Source: Eukaryota sp. TZLM1-RC (Eukaryota > Metamonada: BaSk clade). Taken from it: DNA of 64,000 nucleotides. The stretch is from contig JAUPSS010000004.1 of NCBI GenBank assembly GCA_040285825.1, positions 806,001-870,000 of the forward strand, written 5' to 3'. Of the stretch, positions 10,561 through 23,987 are shown piece by piece. The translations under genes and the position numbers were made by a program. Every line of letters starts with the position of its first letter. Position 1 is the stretch's first letter. The notes beneath the pieces are model-generated. The model ran no database searches. It worked only from the letters and a program-made list of their open reading frames with translations, and was not told the origin of the DNA.

Positions 10561-11534
10561 TATGGTGTAAAAAACTCAAATATTATCAAATTACCAACCC
10601 ATAATTGATACCTGCGAACCTCATTTAAATTTATATATTGTGGTAACAAGTCGTGTTATCCCTGACCTTGTTTGCCATCCCCTTGAGTAAAAGGTTTGGT
10701 CGGTCTTTGAACATTAGATACTACATACATGTGCCCCCAGAAAGCCTTCGGGCTTTGCCTTCCTTGTCTTATACCTTCCGAGGATTGCTTGTCCAGCCAT
10801 TCCCTCAGATACTACACGCAGATCCATTGTCGTCCACCACGGTGGGCGGCATATGGAACCTCCCTTTTAATTCAACAACTGTATTTTAAGAGTGATAATG
10901 AGAACTAAGTAGGGTTGCGGAAAGTAAACCAACAAGACAACCTTAGCTTTAACAACACTGCTATTCGAATTGTGGATAATTGAGAAAATCAATAGATGTA
11001 ATTTATGTTCAAGATTTCAACACAACGTTGTGGACATTGTGTAGTTTGTTAAGTCATTCAATGGATTTCCACTACTGTTAAAACTCAAATGAACAAAATC
11101 GGTACAAAGACAGAGTACGCACCTTAACAATGGAGTCGACTTTGAACGTTTACTCTCATTAAGTCAAGACGCCAAATGCAGTCGTAACAGTGATTGGTTG
11201 GGACAAATAGGTAACAAAAAGTAAAACAGTTTATGTTTCTTGATGATGTTCTGGGTCTCGGGTTCGATTCCTAGTGTCCCCCATATGAAAATAAACAAAA
11301 CCGAAAACATCATCTTAAATGTATTCCTAGATTCAACAGTGTTTTACAGAATTTGGTTCAATCCAAATCAACCTTTTATAACAGATGTAACCATTTTGCA
11401 GTGCAATAACGTGTCCATGGCAGTGCAAGTGTATCTTTACAGAAAGAGATCTTTTACTGTAGATGCACTGTAAATACCCCTCAAAAGCACTGTTGACTGC
11501 CATTTTTAGTAACTGCCCTTTAGACCTACCAATC
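10561..11534. other. Gene-free stretch with a GC-rich island and a UUCG hairpin
   Basis: Positions 10650-10870 are clearly richer in G+C than their surroundings and hold a perfect 6-bp stem with a TTCG loop at 10741-10756. At 11255-11275 there is GGTTCGATTCC, like the B box of a tRNA, but no cloverleaf could be built. No coding region was recognised. The leader of the CCCH gene is at the right end. Confidence 0.4.
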
Positions 11535-12020
11535 ATGCTAGAAGGAAACCACTATTCATCCGATATCTCCAATGAAATAGACCAAGTTCATCCTATTAGA
11601 CCTCCAAACTGGAGAACTGAGCTGTGTAGAACTTTTGTTGAGACTGGCTATTGCGAATTTGGAAGTTTATGCAACTTTGCTCACTCTGCAGATGAACTTC
11701 AGCCAAAGCATGTGCACCCACTATTCCGAACCCAAAAGTGCCTTTCTTTCTTCCGGAAAGGCTACTGCTGTTACGGTAACAGATGTAGGTTTAGCCACAA
11801 GGACAAAAGCCTCCCAGCTGGTTCCAAAAAGTACCAAAACGATCTTTCCCCTTCTGCTTGTATCATTAGTCCCAGTGCTTTTATCAAAATGCCAAACCCA
11901 CAGTCTGATGAAGAGGTGGAGAACTTGTACCCACCAAAACAAACCACTCGGAAAAGGCTCTCAGTTTTCAAGAGATTCACTCGATCTGTTGGAAAAGCTG
12001 GTGGTTGTGGAGTGATTTAG
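11535..12020 (+). CDS. TTP-type tandem CCCH zinc-finger protein, possible CaaX box
   Basis: Two C-X8-C-X5-C-X3-H fingers are present, each with the R-T-x-x-C lead-in, and they are 18 residues apart (His to Cys). This is exactly the layout of the ZFP36/tristetraprolin family, whose members bind AU-rich elements in mRNA 3' UTRs and promote decay. The fingers lie at about residues 31-50 and 69-88 from the ATG at 11535; the frame is open upstream to an ATG at 11463, so the protein could be 24 residues longer. The C-terminal third is Ser/Lys-rich and basic (K-R-L-S-V-F-K-R-F-T-R), and the last four residues are C-G-V-I, which could be a prenylation signal (inference). The protein is short for the family. 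TAG stop; no intron seen. Confidence 0.92.
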   Translation: MLEGNHYSSDISNEIDQVHPIRPPNWRTELCRTFVETGYCEFGSLCNFAHSADELQPKHVHPLFRTQKCLSFFRKGYCCYGNRCRFSHKDKSLPAGSKKYQNDLSPSACIISPSAFIKMPNPQSDEEVENLYPPKQTTRKRLSVFKRFTRSVGKAGGCGVI

Positions 12021-12639
12021 TACAGTTTGTTCTGTTTTTAGTGTAGTTTTATGTGTAAATAGAAATCGGCTATTGATAAAATATAAAGAAATTCAACAAA
12101 AAATCCATTTTGCTACCACAGTCCTTTGGGAAGAAATTTTCAAAAATAGCAGGTTAAAAGTCACTTTCCTTATGCGACAAGACTGAAAATTACACAAGCA
12201 CAGAATCGATCACTGCACTGAAATTTGTTTCAACAACTTCACAATTGTTATCAATGTCATACAATTTGGAACAGCATGCGCTTCTCAGTTCTGTATCATA
12301 AATGTGAGGCACTACTTCCAATAATTGTTAAGCATTTTGTAAATCCCAAATAAGCAAAATTACCAACCAACTGTATTGAGTAAACATTTTTCCAAAAAAT
12401 TCGATAAAAATACATTAAATGAATGATACATTAAAACTATTTATCATGTACAATTTCAACATTTTAGTTAAAAAAGTTCATAGTCCTACTTTTGTTTATG
12501 AAGGTTCATCGTTGCTTTTATAAAACAGTTACTCAAAAACTGCTTGTTTTAAACGTAAAATATGTGAAGTGACGATGAAATTAGGTATGTGAAAAATATA
12601 AAATTAAATTTTTTGACCAGCTCCATGATTATAATTGTA
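12021..12639. other. 3' flank of the CCCH gene; nothing else recognised
   Basis: AT-rich non-coding sequence. AATATAAAGAAA near 12080 may serve in 3' end formation. No ORF, RNA gene or repeat was recognised. Confidence 0.4.
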
Positions 12640-13610
12640 GTTGTCAATTTTGTACAAGTGTTTGATTAACCAAGTCAGCGACTTTCTGAAATTTATTTCT
12701 TATCCAGCAGTTTTCCACAATAGTTTCGATGAAAAATTCCAATTCTGACCATCAAAACCATTTTAAAATTGCAAAACAATCCAAAAAACTAAAATACTAA
12801 GTTCTCTTTCAACGTTTAAATAGAGTAAAAGGTCAAAACATCACTCAAAAATGAAACTAATCCAATTGAGTAAGTGGTTTTAAAACTGTATGAGTTTCTC
12901 AACTCAAATTGTAAGTCGGCTTTTTAGACATTGCATCTTCAACGAGGGTCCCTATGAGCAATGTTACCATTGATTTTTTGATGTAACATGGCTGGTACTT
13001 TTAAGAAGTGTTGGTTTTATTTCATTCACATTGAGTTTGTTAAGAACTCTTGGATAACTACAACTCTTGTGTTTGAAATTGAACTATTGATACATTAAGC
13101 CTTTCAGCAAATATTTTTACTGTTCGTGAATCCAGCCATTACAACAACAAAAATTAATCATTTTTGACTCGTCAATAATAAGAGAAATTTTTCGGCACTG
13201 AAAAGATCCCTTCTAATCTTAAAATACTGAATACTGAACACAAAATAACAGTAATCACTGTAGCCTGAAAAAATGTTATGTTTCAACCATAAGCTCCCAA
13301 TTTTGAAATCACTGTAATCTTATTCCCACAATTTGGGTGCTAAAATCCATACAAAACGCAATATTGGAGCAGGTATTAAAAAAACCTAATAAAACGGAAA
13401 TAAAATTTTCTCCTTCAAAAGTTCAGAAATCTCAATTTTATTTACTTTTATTTTAGTTTATTTACATAGCAAAGACTAGATAGGTAATTTTATATTTCTT
13501 GTTCCATCGAATAAAAGAAGCAATTGCGAGGAAACAAGCAAATCAGGATATTTTAGAGAAAATAGTGGTTCAATGCGTTTCGGCCGATTTGTTCTGAGTT
13601 TATTTTATCA
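12640..13610 (+). mobile_element. Strongly decayed non-LTR retrotransposon, C-terminal region
   Basis: Positions 12700-12880 align with 17480-17620 at DNA level, including CCAAAAAACTAAAATAC and AATAGAGTAAAAGGTCAAAACATCA. Positions 13490-13580 encode R-I-K-E-A-I-A-R-K-Q-A-N-Q-D-I-L-E, the counterpart of the C terminus at 61440-61500. The part between is not recognisable. These may be two separate fragments. Confidence 0.6.
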
Positions 13611-13819
13611 AGTTTTGTAGTTGGATACTGTATTTTTTAAACCAATTTTTCTTTCTTTCAGTGAATGCAAGTGTACGTGAAAATAATGTATTTTTGTACT
13701 TTCTTTTCGATGTAACTCTCCTTCTTGATTTTATTTTTTGAATATTCTACTTTACCGAATTTCCACATAAAATTTATTCAAGTGATTTGTTTCAAATTGA
13801 AACTATGCGTGGGTCGAAT

Positions 13820-15215
13820 TTCAACGTCTGTACATTGGAAAAGAATGAAAAACAGTGTTAATTATTGACGGTACCGAAATTCCTTTTGTGAATGATTTCT
13901 CAGATATTTTTCGTTTCTTAGGTTGCTGGCTCTGAAATACCCCCAAAACTACTGAAGACTTATGTTTTTTTCTTGAAATAGGTGGTGAGCTTGATACAAT
14001 TACCACCTTTGTTATCGAGGAAAATATTGAATCTTTTATTTTGAAAATCTGTTACCAATTGAAATCACTCAAATTTTGAGAACAGCTTTTCCATTTGTTT
14101 CACTATTTCAGTTATACTAGCACAATTTTTTTTGCCTAATTGATTGACGCCAATCCTGATCTGATGGAAATTCTTATGTTTTCATCATGAAATTTTGTTG
14201 ATATTAAGTTCGCTGAAACTTTGATTCTTTGTTAGGCTACATTTCTTGTTGAAAACAAAACTTGTTTTGGAACTTTGTAACCCCTGAATAAATCAATTAG
14301 ATGTAAACATATTATTTATAACTGAATTCTGAAAGGATTAATTATTACGAGACGTCCAAAAAGCTCTTGATTGTTTGTCGATTCATATTTGGTGTAAATG
14401 TTTTCCCGATAATGTACAGACAACAATTGTTAGAATGATAACAAATTTGAAATATTTAAAAAATGTAACAAAAATTAACAGTAATTTTTGGAGGCTTGAA
14501 TATTATTGTTCATTTTGGCTCGACCAGAAATGATAATGTTTCTTTCGTTAACTTTGTGTTAGATACTCAAAACAGTTCCTCTTTATGTTACATTACGCAA
14601 TTAGTCAGATTATATAGTCTACTTTTAGATGATACTACTTTTACATGTACAGTGCATTTTCCTTGTTGAATATAACTACCAACGTAGCTCATATACTGAC
14701 GTGCAAAGGTGGATTTTTGATAATTAACTTCAAATCAATTATTATTTTGTAGCAATAATTGGTGATCTGATGCCAGACGGTCTTGAAGGGACGACCATCA
14801 TTACTAATGGTAGGCTCGCTGATGTCTGTAATAGTTTTTTATACTGTTAGCTCAGCCAAAATAGAAGGAGCCCTTACCTGTTCCCGAAAATTCTAAAATT
14901 GCTAAATAGAAAGCAAAGTTGCTATTCTGGAATGCTGAATCACATAGTGTTTATGTTCTTTGTCCATTTTTTTCTCACGCACATCTACAAGGCACACTTT
15001 TTCGGATGATTTTGTTGAAATTGTGAAACAACGTAGAGGAAGAATTTTTAACAAAACGTTTTGGCAGAACAGAATTGTATTTTCAATTTTTAAAGGTGTT
15101 GTCCCCTTATTATCTTCTGCTTTATTTTCTTTTGGTTTTATTTTCGGTTTTATAAAAAACATCTTCCAGTCGGTTCTGTTTCGCTGATTTGGAGTATCAA
15201 GATGTAGAATTTTAA
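13820..15215 (+). mobile_element. Decayed non-LTR retrotransposon, post-RT to C terminus
   Basis: The plus strand shows, in order and in shifting frames: I-P-F-V-N-D-F then F-R-F-L-G-C-W (13865-13930), the counterpart of the segment after the Y-M-D-D motif in the copy at 6992; I-L-K-I-C-Y (about 14040); G-D-L-M-P-D-G-L-E-G (about 14760), the endonuclease D region; and F-N-K-T-F-W-Q-N-R-I-V-F-S-I-F-K near 15045-15095, the conserved C-terminal helix. Many stops are present, so it is dead. Confidence 0.75.
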
Positions 15216-15385
15216 GTTCGTTGTATGACTATTTAATTGAAATAAATCAGAAATTAAATGCATAAACTGTTTACAATGTCAATTTTGTTTGTTTGTACTA
15301 AATTTAGTAACCATTCAATGTTCTTTTGGGAAAAAAAACTTCAAACTAACCAATAAATTTATTCAAAATAATGATACAAATAGAC

Positions 15386-16322
15386 TTATTTAAATGATAA
15401 CTCTCTTTTACAACCTTCTATTGCTTCAGCAGCATCTTCATTGCCAGCGTTCTTGGCCTTTTCGTACCATTTAATAGCTTGGTGAAGGTCTTTAGGTACA
15501 CCTCTATCGTGTTTATAACAGATACCTAAATTGTACATTCCAGGTCTATTCCCCAATTCAGCAGCTTTTAGGTAATAAAACACTGCTTGAGAATAGTCTT
15601 GTTCAACACCAAGACCATTGAAATAACAACAACCTAAGCAATTCATAGCACCAGCATAACCAGCTTCAGCACCTTTTTTGAACCAATAAAAAGCTTGTTG
15701 ATGGTCTTGATCAACACCTTCGCCCTCTATATAACAATAACCTAAAATGAACATAGCAACACTATTACTAGCTTCAGCTGCCTTGCCTTTCCAATGAACA
15801 GCTTGTTGGTAATCCTTATTTACACCAAGGGCATGGTAATAACAGTAACCTAATTGATTTATAGCACCAGCATGACCAGCATCAGCAGTTTTTTTGAACC
15901 AATAAAGGGCTTGTTGGTAACATTGTTTGTTGTAAAACTGCCCTCCTATGTCATACATTTGTTCACCAGTCAAACCAATGTTAGAGTTGGAAGTACTTGT
16001 TAAAGATCTACCAAAAGACGACGAACATTGTGAATATGAACTAGTAGAGGACTTGGAAGTGATTGGTTGAGGTCTAGACTTTAATTTGGAAATTTCTTGT
16101 TCAAATTGTTCAACTTGATCATTATGAACATTTCTTTCAAGGACCCGTTTCTCTTCAAATTGTCGTAAATTTTCTTGATTCTGTTCCAAATTGGGTTAAT
16201 TCTTCAATCTTTGAACCAAAATTAGAATTTTGAAGTCTCAATTGCTGAATTAATTCATCAGATTTTGATTTGGTTTGGCGTAAACTTTGATTTTCTTGAA
16301 TTAACACACAGATCTTGGAACG
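15386..16322 (-). pseudogene. Coiled-coil plus Sel1-repeat protein, frameshifted and 5'-truncated
   Basis: From the coiled coil (L-R-Q-F-E-E-K-R, near 16150) the frame is open to TAA at 15386-15388 and encodes five to six Sel1 repeats beginning at E-Q-M-Y-D-I-G and ending in A-I-K-W-Y-E-K-A-K-N-A-G, like the copy at 1-1254. Upstream, 16200-16322 continues the coiled coil one base out of frame (I-Q-E-N-Q-S-L-R, then I-E-E-L-T-Q). One extra T in CAATTTGG at about 16192-16196 would explain the shift. No kinase domain is found further upstream. This is the best-preserved Sel1 domain in the window. Confidence 0.85.
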
Positions 16323-16330
16323 TGGTCGTT

Positions 16331-17129
16331 TTCAGTTATTGTTTACTACCTTATACTAACATTGATCTGGGAGAGTCATAGTACATCAATTGTCGATCTT
16401 AAAAATGTAGAACCCAGTGTTTGTGCGAATCCCAATCACTACAAAGATAATTGTAGACAATAGAAAACATTAGAATTCAGTATTTAGTTCTTAGTAGTTA
16501 TAGTTATTTAGTTATTTGTTCATAGTTTTAGTTTCATATTCATATAAGCTGATTTATTTTGAAAAAGGGAAGAATCAGTGTTGGCGCCCTAAGGCTTATA
16601 TAATATGATTAGAAAATAAATCAACTTTTTCCTCATTGACTTTTCTTTACTACAATAGACTTTAGGCAACATATGAACTTCTCAACATCAAATCACCATA
16701 AGTGATGGAATATCATGTTTTAAACAAAAACATGGATGTTATAGGAAGAACACATGAAAACGAAGTATTTGTAGCTACTAGTTTGAGTCAATGGATATGT
16801 TCAAGTTCCTGAATAAAAGATACATTTTCTGAAGAACATTCCCCAGCTCGTTGGGCGTGATTTTCAACAATAAATTTTCATAATTGTGAAAACCACACGC
16901 ATAACACAGAAAGAGTAGTCCTTGCTGAGTCAATTAATTGTTAGTTTTTAGATAATTTTACCAACGTCAAACCGTTCTTCCACAATCACCACATCTTTGA
17001 ACACACACCACAGTTATTGTTGGTACTCGTGATGTAGAGGCATCAATATTGAACTTTTTTCATAAACAATGAGGGACACAGAGAAAATTAAATTAAAGGA
17101 TTAATTTCCTGATAATTCACCTTGTTTAA
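16331..17129. other. Non-coding stretch
   Basis: No gene was recognised. There is a TTGGCGCC palindrome-like motif at about 16582, followed by TATATAA and AATAAA. I considered it as a possible LTR piece but could not support it, because no flanking duplication was found. Confidence 0.35.
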
Positions 17130-18060
17130 TATATCAGGTTCCTCGCCGTTTTGGACTATTGCTCTCAGTTATTCAATTTTTAACAGTCATGCGAATCAGC
17201 CTTAATCTCCCTCCTCCGCAATGTTTATCAGAAATGAAATGTTAATGTGGTGCTTATGGTTCTTTTAATCACCTTATCTCCTGTAAATTCATTAAAAAAA
17301 GATCAATTATCCACAATGTAGTTCGTGATTGTATTTATGATCTGTTACATCGTGCTCACCATCCAGTTGGTTGAGAACCTCTGTTTGAAAAAATAGATTT
17401 CAGTTTGAGCCAAAAACAAGGTGATATCAAATGTTCATGGAATGATGGAAATGAACTGATTATCGATTGAACTACCGTATCTACATGGAAAAGAATTTTC
17501 AATTCTGACATTCGAAATTTACACAAAGTTGCAGAGCTTTCCAAAAAACAAAATACGAAGCCCTTCTACGACGTCTTAATGGAGCAAGAGGCAGAAACAT
17601 CAAATTTGTCCCAATTGCTGTTTTAATTTTTGGTACCCATGCAACTGAACCGTCTATATTTTTAGATGATTTAGGAAATCTTTTTAGAGAAAATGGTTGT
17701 ACATTCGATTTTTTGATTCGGAAGAACAGAATTGTATTGTAACCTCAGTATGACGTGGATTATTGACCTGTAGCTATAGAAAGATTATGACCTCAAATAA
17801 ACCATCTTTTACTCTTCACATCCCAGATAGGGCAACAGTATTTTCGTTACTGAAAGCTCTTCCTCGATATATTAACTCCATTTTGAATAACATTACGGAG
17901 TTTCATAACAAGCAACTTGCTACCCAAATGAAGAGCGAAAATCTCCCGTCATTCAATTGATGGGGTTTGAGTAGGTAAAAGCATTAGTTAAGGTTTGTTG
18001 TTGTGTTTTAAAATGTGTCTATTCCTGGAATAAATTTTATCATTTCCTAATAAGGATTGA
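17130..18060 (+). mobile_element. Decayed non-LTR retrotransposon, C-terminal part and 3' end
   Basis: This is the sister of the element split by the 6901-10176 insertion. V-P-R-R-F-G-L-L (17140-17165), the endonuclease Cys region, and V-R-D-C-I-Y-D-L-L (17320-17345) are seen in broken frames. Then R-N-I-K-F-V-P-I-A (17598-17625) and, after a 100-bp insert, L-L-K-A-L-P-R-Y-I-N (17850-17880). The shared 3' tail runs to about 18050 with AATAAA near 18040. Confidence 0.82.
17738..17837. mobile_element. 100-bp solo-LTR-like insert with 4-bp target duplication
   Basis: The insert interrupts the retrotransposon copy: its sister at 10177-10250 lacks it. It begins TGTAACC and ends GGCAACA, is flanked by GTAT on both sides (17734-17737 and 17838-17841), and contains TATGACGTGG and AATAAAC. 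Those are features of the 186-bp LTR family in this window, which also makes 4-bp duplications. It is probably a very short related solo LTR or TRIM. Confidence 0.6.
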
Positions 18061-18214
18061 CAAAGATCATTCATAACAATTGTTCCAAAAAAAAACAATT
18101 TCTGTTAAAGAAATGCTGTTTAAAAGTGATCCTGTTTAAATGGATTCAGGATCAGATGTCAAATAATCGTAGGAAGAACAAAACTACATTACATTTTAAT
18201 AACAAACTATAACA

Positions 18215-18672
18215 CTAATCCTCTAAAATACATGAAAACTCTTCAAAAGAGATAACCCCATCACTGTTAGTATCAGCAGTCTCAAACATCTCCGAAAGTT
18301 CACTCTCAGAGAGCGAGATACCCAGGGCTTCCATCATTGTTTGTAATTCATCCCGACTAATGAAGCCATCGGAATTCTTATCAAAAGTATTGAATGCTAT
18401 GGTCAGAAGCAGAGAAGATATATACCGGCTCGTAGTTCGTCTTCCTCAGAGTCCTGGGGTTGACTTGAAGTCATTAGGGCAGTGAATTCAGAAAAGTCTA
18501 TGACGCCGTTCTTGTCAAGATCTACCGAGTCCATCATGGTCTGAAGTTCAGCCTCGGAAGGTTTGTAACCAAGACTGCTCATCACGCAGCGGAGTTCCTC
18601 AAAGTCGATAACGCCATTGGAATCCTTGTCAAACAAGTTAAAGGCTTCGCGAAGGTGGGATTCAGTAGTCAT
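18215..18672 (-). CDS. Calmodulin-like four-EF-hand protein (one 29-nt intron)
   Basis: Splicing out 18397-18425 gives about 142 residues with four complete EF-hand loops: [36 protein letters not shown] and [12 protein letters not shown]. Each has Asp at position 1 and Glu at 12, so all four should bind calcium. Length and spacing match calmodulin/centrin-type sensors, which change shape on calcium binding and regulate kinases and cytoskeleton. The join restores D-E-L-R-A-A-F-N-T-F-D, the normal start of the third hand. I start at ATG 18670-18672 (M-T-T-E-S-H-L); an ATG in the same frame at 18727-18729 would add 19 unlike residues. It ends E-E-F-S-C-I-L-E-D then TAG. It is clearly more diverged than canonical calmodulin. 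Confidence 0.93.
18397..18425 (-). other. 29-nt GT-AG intron of the calmodulin-like gene
   Basis: On the minus strand it reads GTATATATC...CTGACCATAG. Without removal the frame runs to TGA within the intron; with removal the two EF-hand halves join in frame. CTGAC four bases before CATAG could be the branch site, implying a branch-to-acceptor distance as short as in some protists with minimal introns. Confidence 0.85.
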
Positions 18673-18680
18673 GCAGAAGG

Positions 18681-19074
18681 ATGATTGAAGAGAATGATTT
18701 TTGTACTGTGAATTTCCCTTATCATGCACCCTGTGAAATTCACTCCTGTTTTCAACTTTCTCAATGTCTACTCACAGGCTGTAAGAGACATGTAGCAATC
18801 ATGATCTTCACCAATGGGCTTCCTCACTTCAAATACACCTGCTGCTTCCACAGAACAAAGCTCGCGACTTGATCTATCTAATTGGATCCACCAAATGCTA
18901 CTAAGGTATTTGTAGATCGCTCTCAAAAGTTTTTAAAATAAATTGAAAAAAAAAATAACTCAAAAAAATATCAGTTTTTTCAAAGTTTTTGTTCCTGAAT
19001 GCTCAGGTTCTTTATTCATTTCCTCAACAGAGCATCTGGGCAAATGTATCTTTCCGGCCACAATTCCGCTTTCT
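18681..19074. other. 5' flank of the calmodulin-like gene; nothing else recognised
   Basis: No coding or repeat feature could be supported between the EF-hand gene start and the nuclease remnant. Confidence 0.35.
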
Positions 19075-19936
19075 TCTTAATTTGAATATTTTTTTGCAGC
19101 GGAAGTATCTCTGTCATATATTTGACACTCAGTACAATTCCGCATCTGCAATGGGCCTGCTTGAATACTTTCAGCCATGCAACAACTGGACAGTTTGCTT
19201 GTATTAAATTGACTGGTTGACAAGTGTTTCACGTCCTTTTGATAACTCAACCATTTTCTGAAAGCCCTTGCTGACCCATATCGACTGACTTTTCGGCAAT
19301 GAGAAGGGAAATTGGCAGAACCCACAACAAGATAGAGTTTTTCAGGATGTCCAGCTAGCCTTTGAAATTTGTTGAAATTCTCTGAACCGTCTCTCTTTTC
19401 GTCTGCGGTTATCAAATTTCATTATTTTCCATTTCTGGCGATTACTTTCCAAATACATTTTCCTCCTGACCAAATTCCACTGATTCAAATATTGGTTGAA
19501 ATTTTGGACGGAATATTGGTTGGGAGAGTGTTTACTGGGTGAAGGTTTTGTATCTTCTGCCAGTTGGACAAGGGATGACTCCACATTGATTATCATTTAA
19601 GAAGTAACCACATAATCTAGATTGGCCCAGATCAACGCCAATAAGGGGCCTTTCAGGTAAAATTTCGACTGGATGTCTACGTCTTCGACGGACATTTTTT
19701 TAGTGCGCTTTGACTGTGTTTCTCTGGTTTTGTTGGCATCGGGGTCACTATCTATTTATTTCTTTTTTCAATCTTCGTTTCTTTTTCGGTGGTTCATCTA
19801 GCTCATCTGTGCTTTCTGAGTCATTATTTACACCTTCAAAGGTCAAAAGCAGTTTATTACCATTAGTTTTCCATAAATTTTTTTTAAATATATTTCTCAA
19901 ACTTTTTCTGTTGCTATTAAATTTTTGCTAAGGAAA
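19075..19936 (-). pseudogene. TnpB/Fanzor-like RuvC nuclease remnant
   Basis: On the minus strand, in three frames, the order is that of a TnpB/Fanzor C-terminal half. A basic nuclear-localisation-like run P-P-K-K-K-R-R-L-K-K lies near 19770-19800. Next is R-P-L-I-G-V-D-L-G-Q, a RuvC-I motif with Asp at 19631-19633. Then come a basic linker and L-Y-L-V-V-G-S-A-N-F, then S-T-S-Q-F-N-T-S-K with paired Cys (including C-T-E-C) as in the zinc finger inserted in RuvC, and finally Y-D-R-D-T-S-A-A-K, RuvC-III. Fanzors are RNA-guided nucleases of eukaryotes and their viruses. Several stops and frameshifts make it dead, and one Cys of the finger looks lost. I could not recognise the N-terminal part or a guide-RNA region. 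Confidence 0.6.
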
Positions 19937-22361
<2,425 letters not shown>

Positions 22362-23607
22362 TTTTGGTGGTGTTGAATTTTAATTTGTTAAACTTAAATA
22401 AAAAATAAATTAATTAATTGAAAATTGGTTAGGTTTCCATCATTGAATTACAACATCATTTGGTCTTGATAGTATTCACGATTGCTTTGAGTTGAAGCAT
22501 TGTAGAATTGTCCACATTGACAACTGATAAAGATTGATTCTTCACCACCGTGCAAGTGCTTCTGGTACATGATCTAACATTCCTGTATCTTCTGCTTAAC
22601 CACTACCAATACAGCTTAACCAAAACAAAGAAGGCTCCTAAAGAAGATAGTCTTATTTAATCCACTAAACTCTTCCAACTCAGCCACTCCCCAATCTTCT
22701 TCTGTTGTTACTTACGATTGGTCACCTCCTCTCACCATGTGATCCTATCCTTCTGTTCTTCTGTTATTGATGTCTTACTTCAAATACACAACCTTTTCAC
22801 ACTTAGTTCACCACGTATGCTCGGTAGTACATAGTGGCCATATTGTCCACTAACAATCTCTCCTTTTGCACCGCTTTCCATTTTCCTATGTCGAACTTTC
22901 CACCCAGTACATCAATTCAAATCATATTGTCCTCTTTCAATTGTTGTTCTGTTTTATTGACTTGTTAAATCTTGTGCTACTCTTGGTCAATATGGGTGAA
23001 TAATGTTTGGTCCAGCAAAAACTGTTCGGGTGATACCAATACTTGGTCAACTTTGGGATTAATTTCAAATTTCAAACACCCTCATCATCAGGGTAAGTTC
23101 TTTGGTATTTCGTGTTGCGTTCATTTTGAATCAATTACCAATACGATATCTAAATTTTTACTTATGTAAGTTTCTGGCTCTCTATTGGCTATTTAGCCTT
23201 AAATATTTTGCTTAATTAAAGTTTTAAAATTGAGTTTTTGCAACATCGTTTTACTTTGTATTTCTGTTTTAATCAACCCAATTAATAAGTTCTTGATATA
23301 TTTTATTATTACTTCCCTGTTGTTGATTGTTTGTTGTACTATTTAACAATCTCATCTTTGTGATTTTTCGATACATTATTTGAAATTTTTGACTTTGAAT
23401 TTGAGTCTTGCAAATCGAAATTTTTATATCCAATGTTTTTTGTTTCATTCAGTGTTATCGTTTTAATGATAAATTTCTGGAACTGTGGAACTCTCTTACT
23501 GCTGAAATCCATAATTTTCACTGAATCACCGAAATTATTTCAGTTTTTTCTCATTGTTTCATACTTGTAACTTACAAGTTGTTATTCTATATTATTTCAG
23601 AGTCTTG
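22362..23607. other. 3' flank of DIM1 and intergenic sequence
   Basis: AATAAAAAATAAATTAATTAATT near 22397-22425 is the likely 3' end of DIM1. Beyond it there is sequence with short C/T-rich stretches (22700-22900), no supported gene and no clear repeat. Confidence 0.4.
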
Positions 23608-23728
23608 TTCAAATATTGAGAGTAATTCTCTTTATTTAGAGTCTCTATTAACAAATACAGAAATGACTGTGTATGCATCACTCATTCAGTCATTAACTGT
23701 TTGAAGTTGATTACGGTCAAGAAAGATC
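23608..23728 (+). repeat. Dispersed repeat, copy 1
   Basis: AAATATTGAGAGTAATTCTC, then TTTATTTAGAGT, and TTTGAA.TTGATTAC.GTCA are shared in order with 36273-36390. The two copies are roughly three quarters identical by eye and in the same orientation. No coding content; family unknown. Confidence 0.7.
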
Positions 23729-23987
23729 TCAAAATGTGTAACTGCATAGCACTCATGTTTTTAGATTTTTTTATGATTTTTGATGTTTTTTTGCCAATGC
23801 ATTTTTCACTTAAGCTGAATTCCCCCATAAATTCCCCCCAACTACACTTTTCTACCTTAATTAACTTGCTGAATCCATACGAAACACCCTCAAAATGCTT
23901 GTTTAGAGGATGTACAATTCCCACGTACACCACAATTTGATTTTCCCTTTTCTCCTTCTGTAGTGACTGAAGATGTACAATCTCTAC

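Noticed and set aside
11200-11285. tRNA-like stretch with GGTTCGATTCC and complementary ends GGGACA/TGTCCC
   Set aside because: No acceptable anticodon arm, weak T stem and missing T33; a full cloverleaf could not be drawn. It may be a tRNA relic at most.
16579-16654. TGTTGGCGCC...CTACA as a further LTR-like element
   Set aside because: The flanks (TCAG and ATAG) do not form a target duplication, and the body does not align with the other LTRs.
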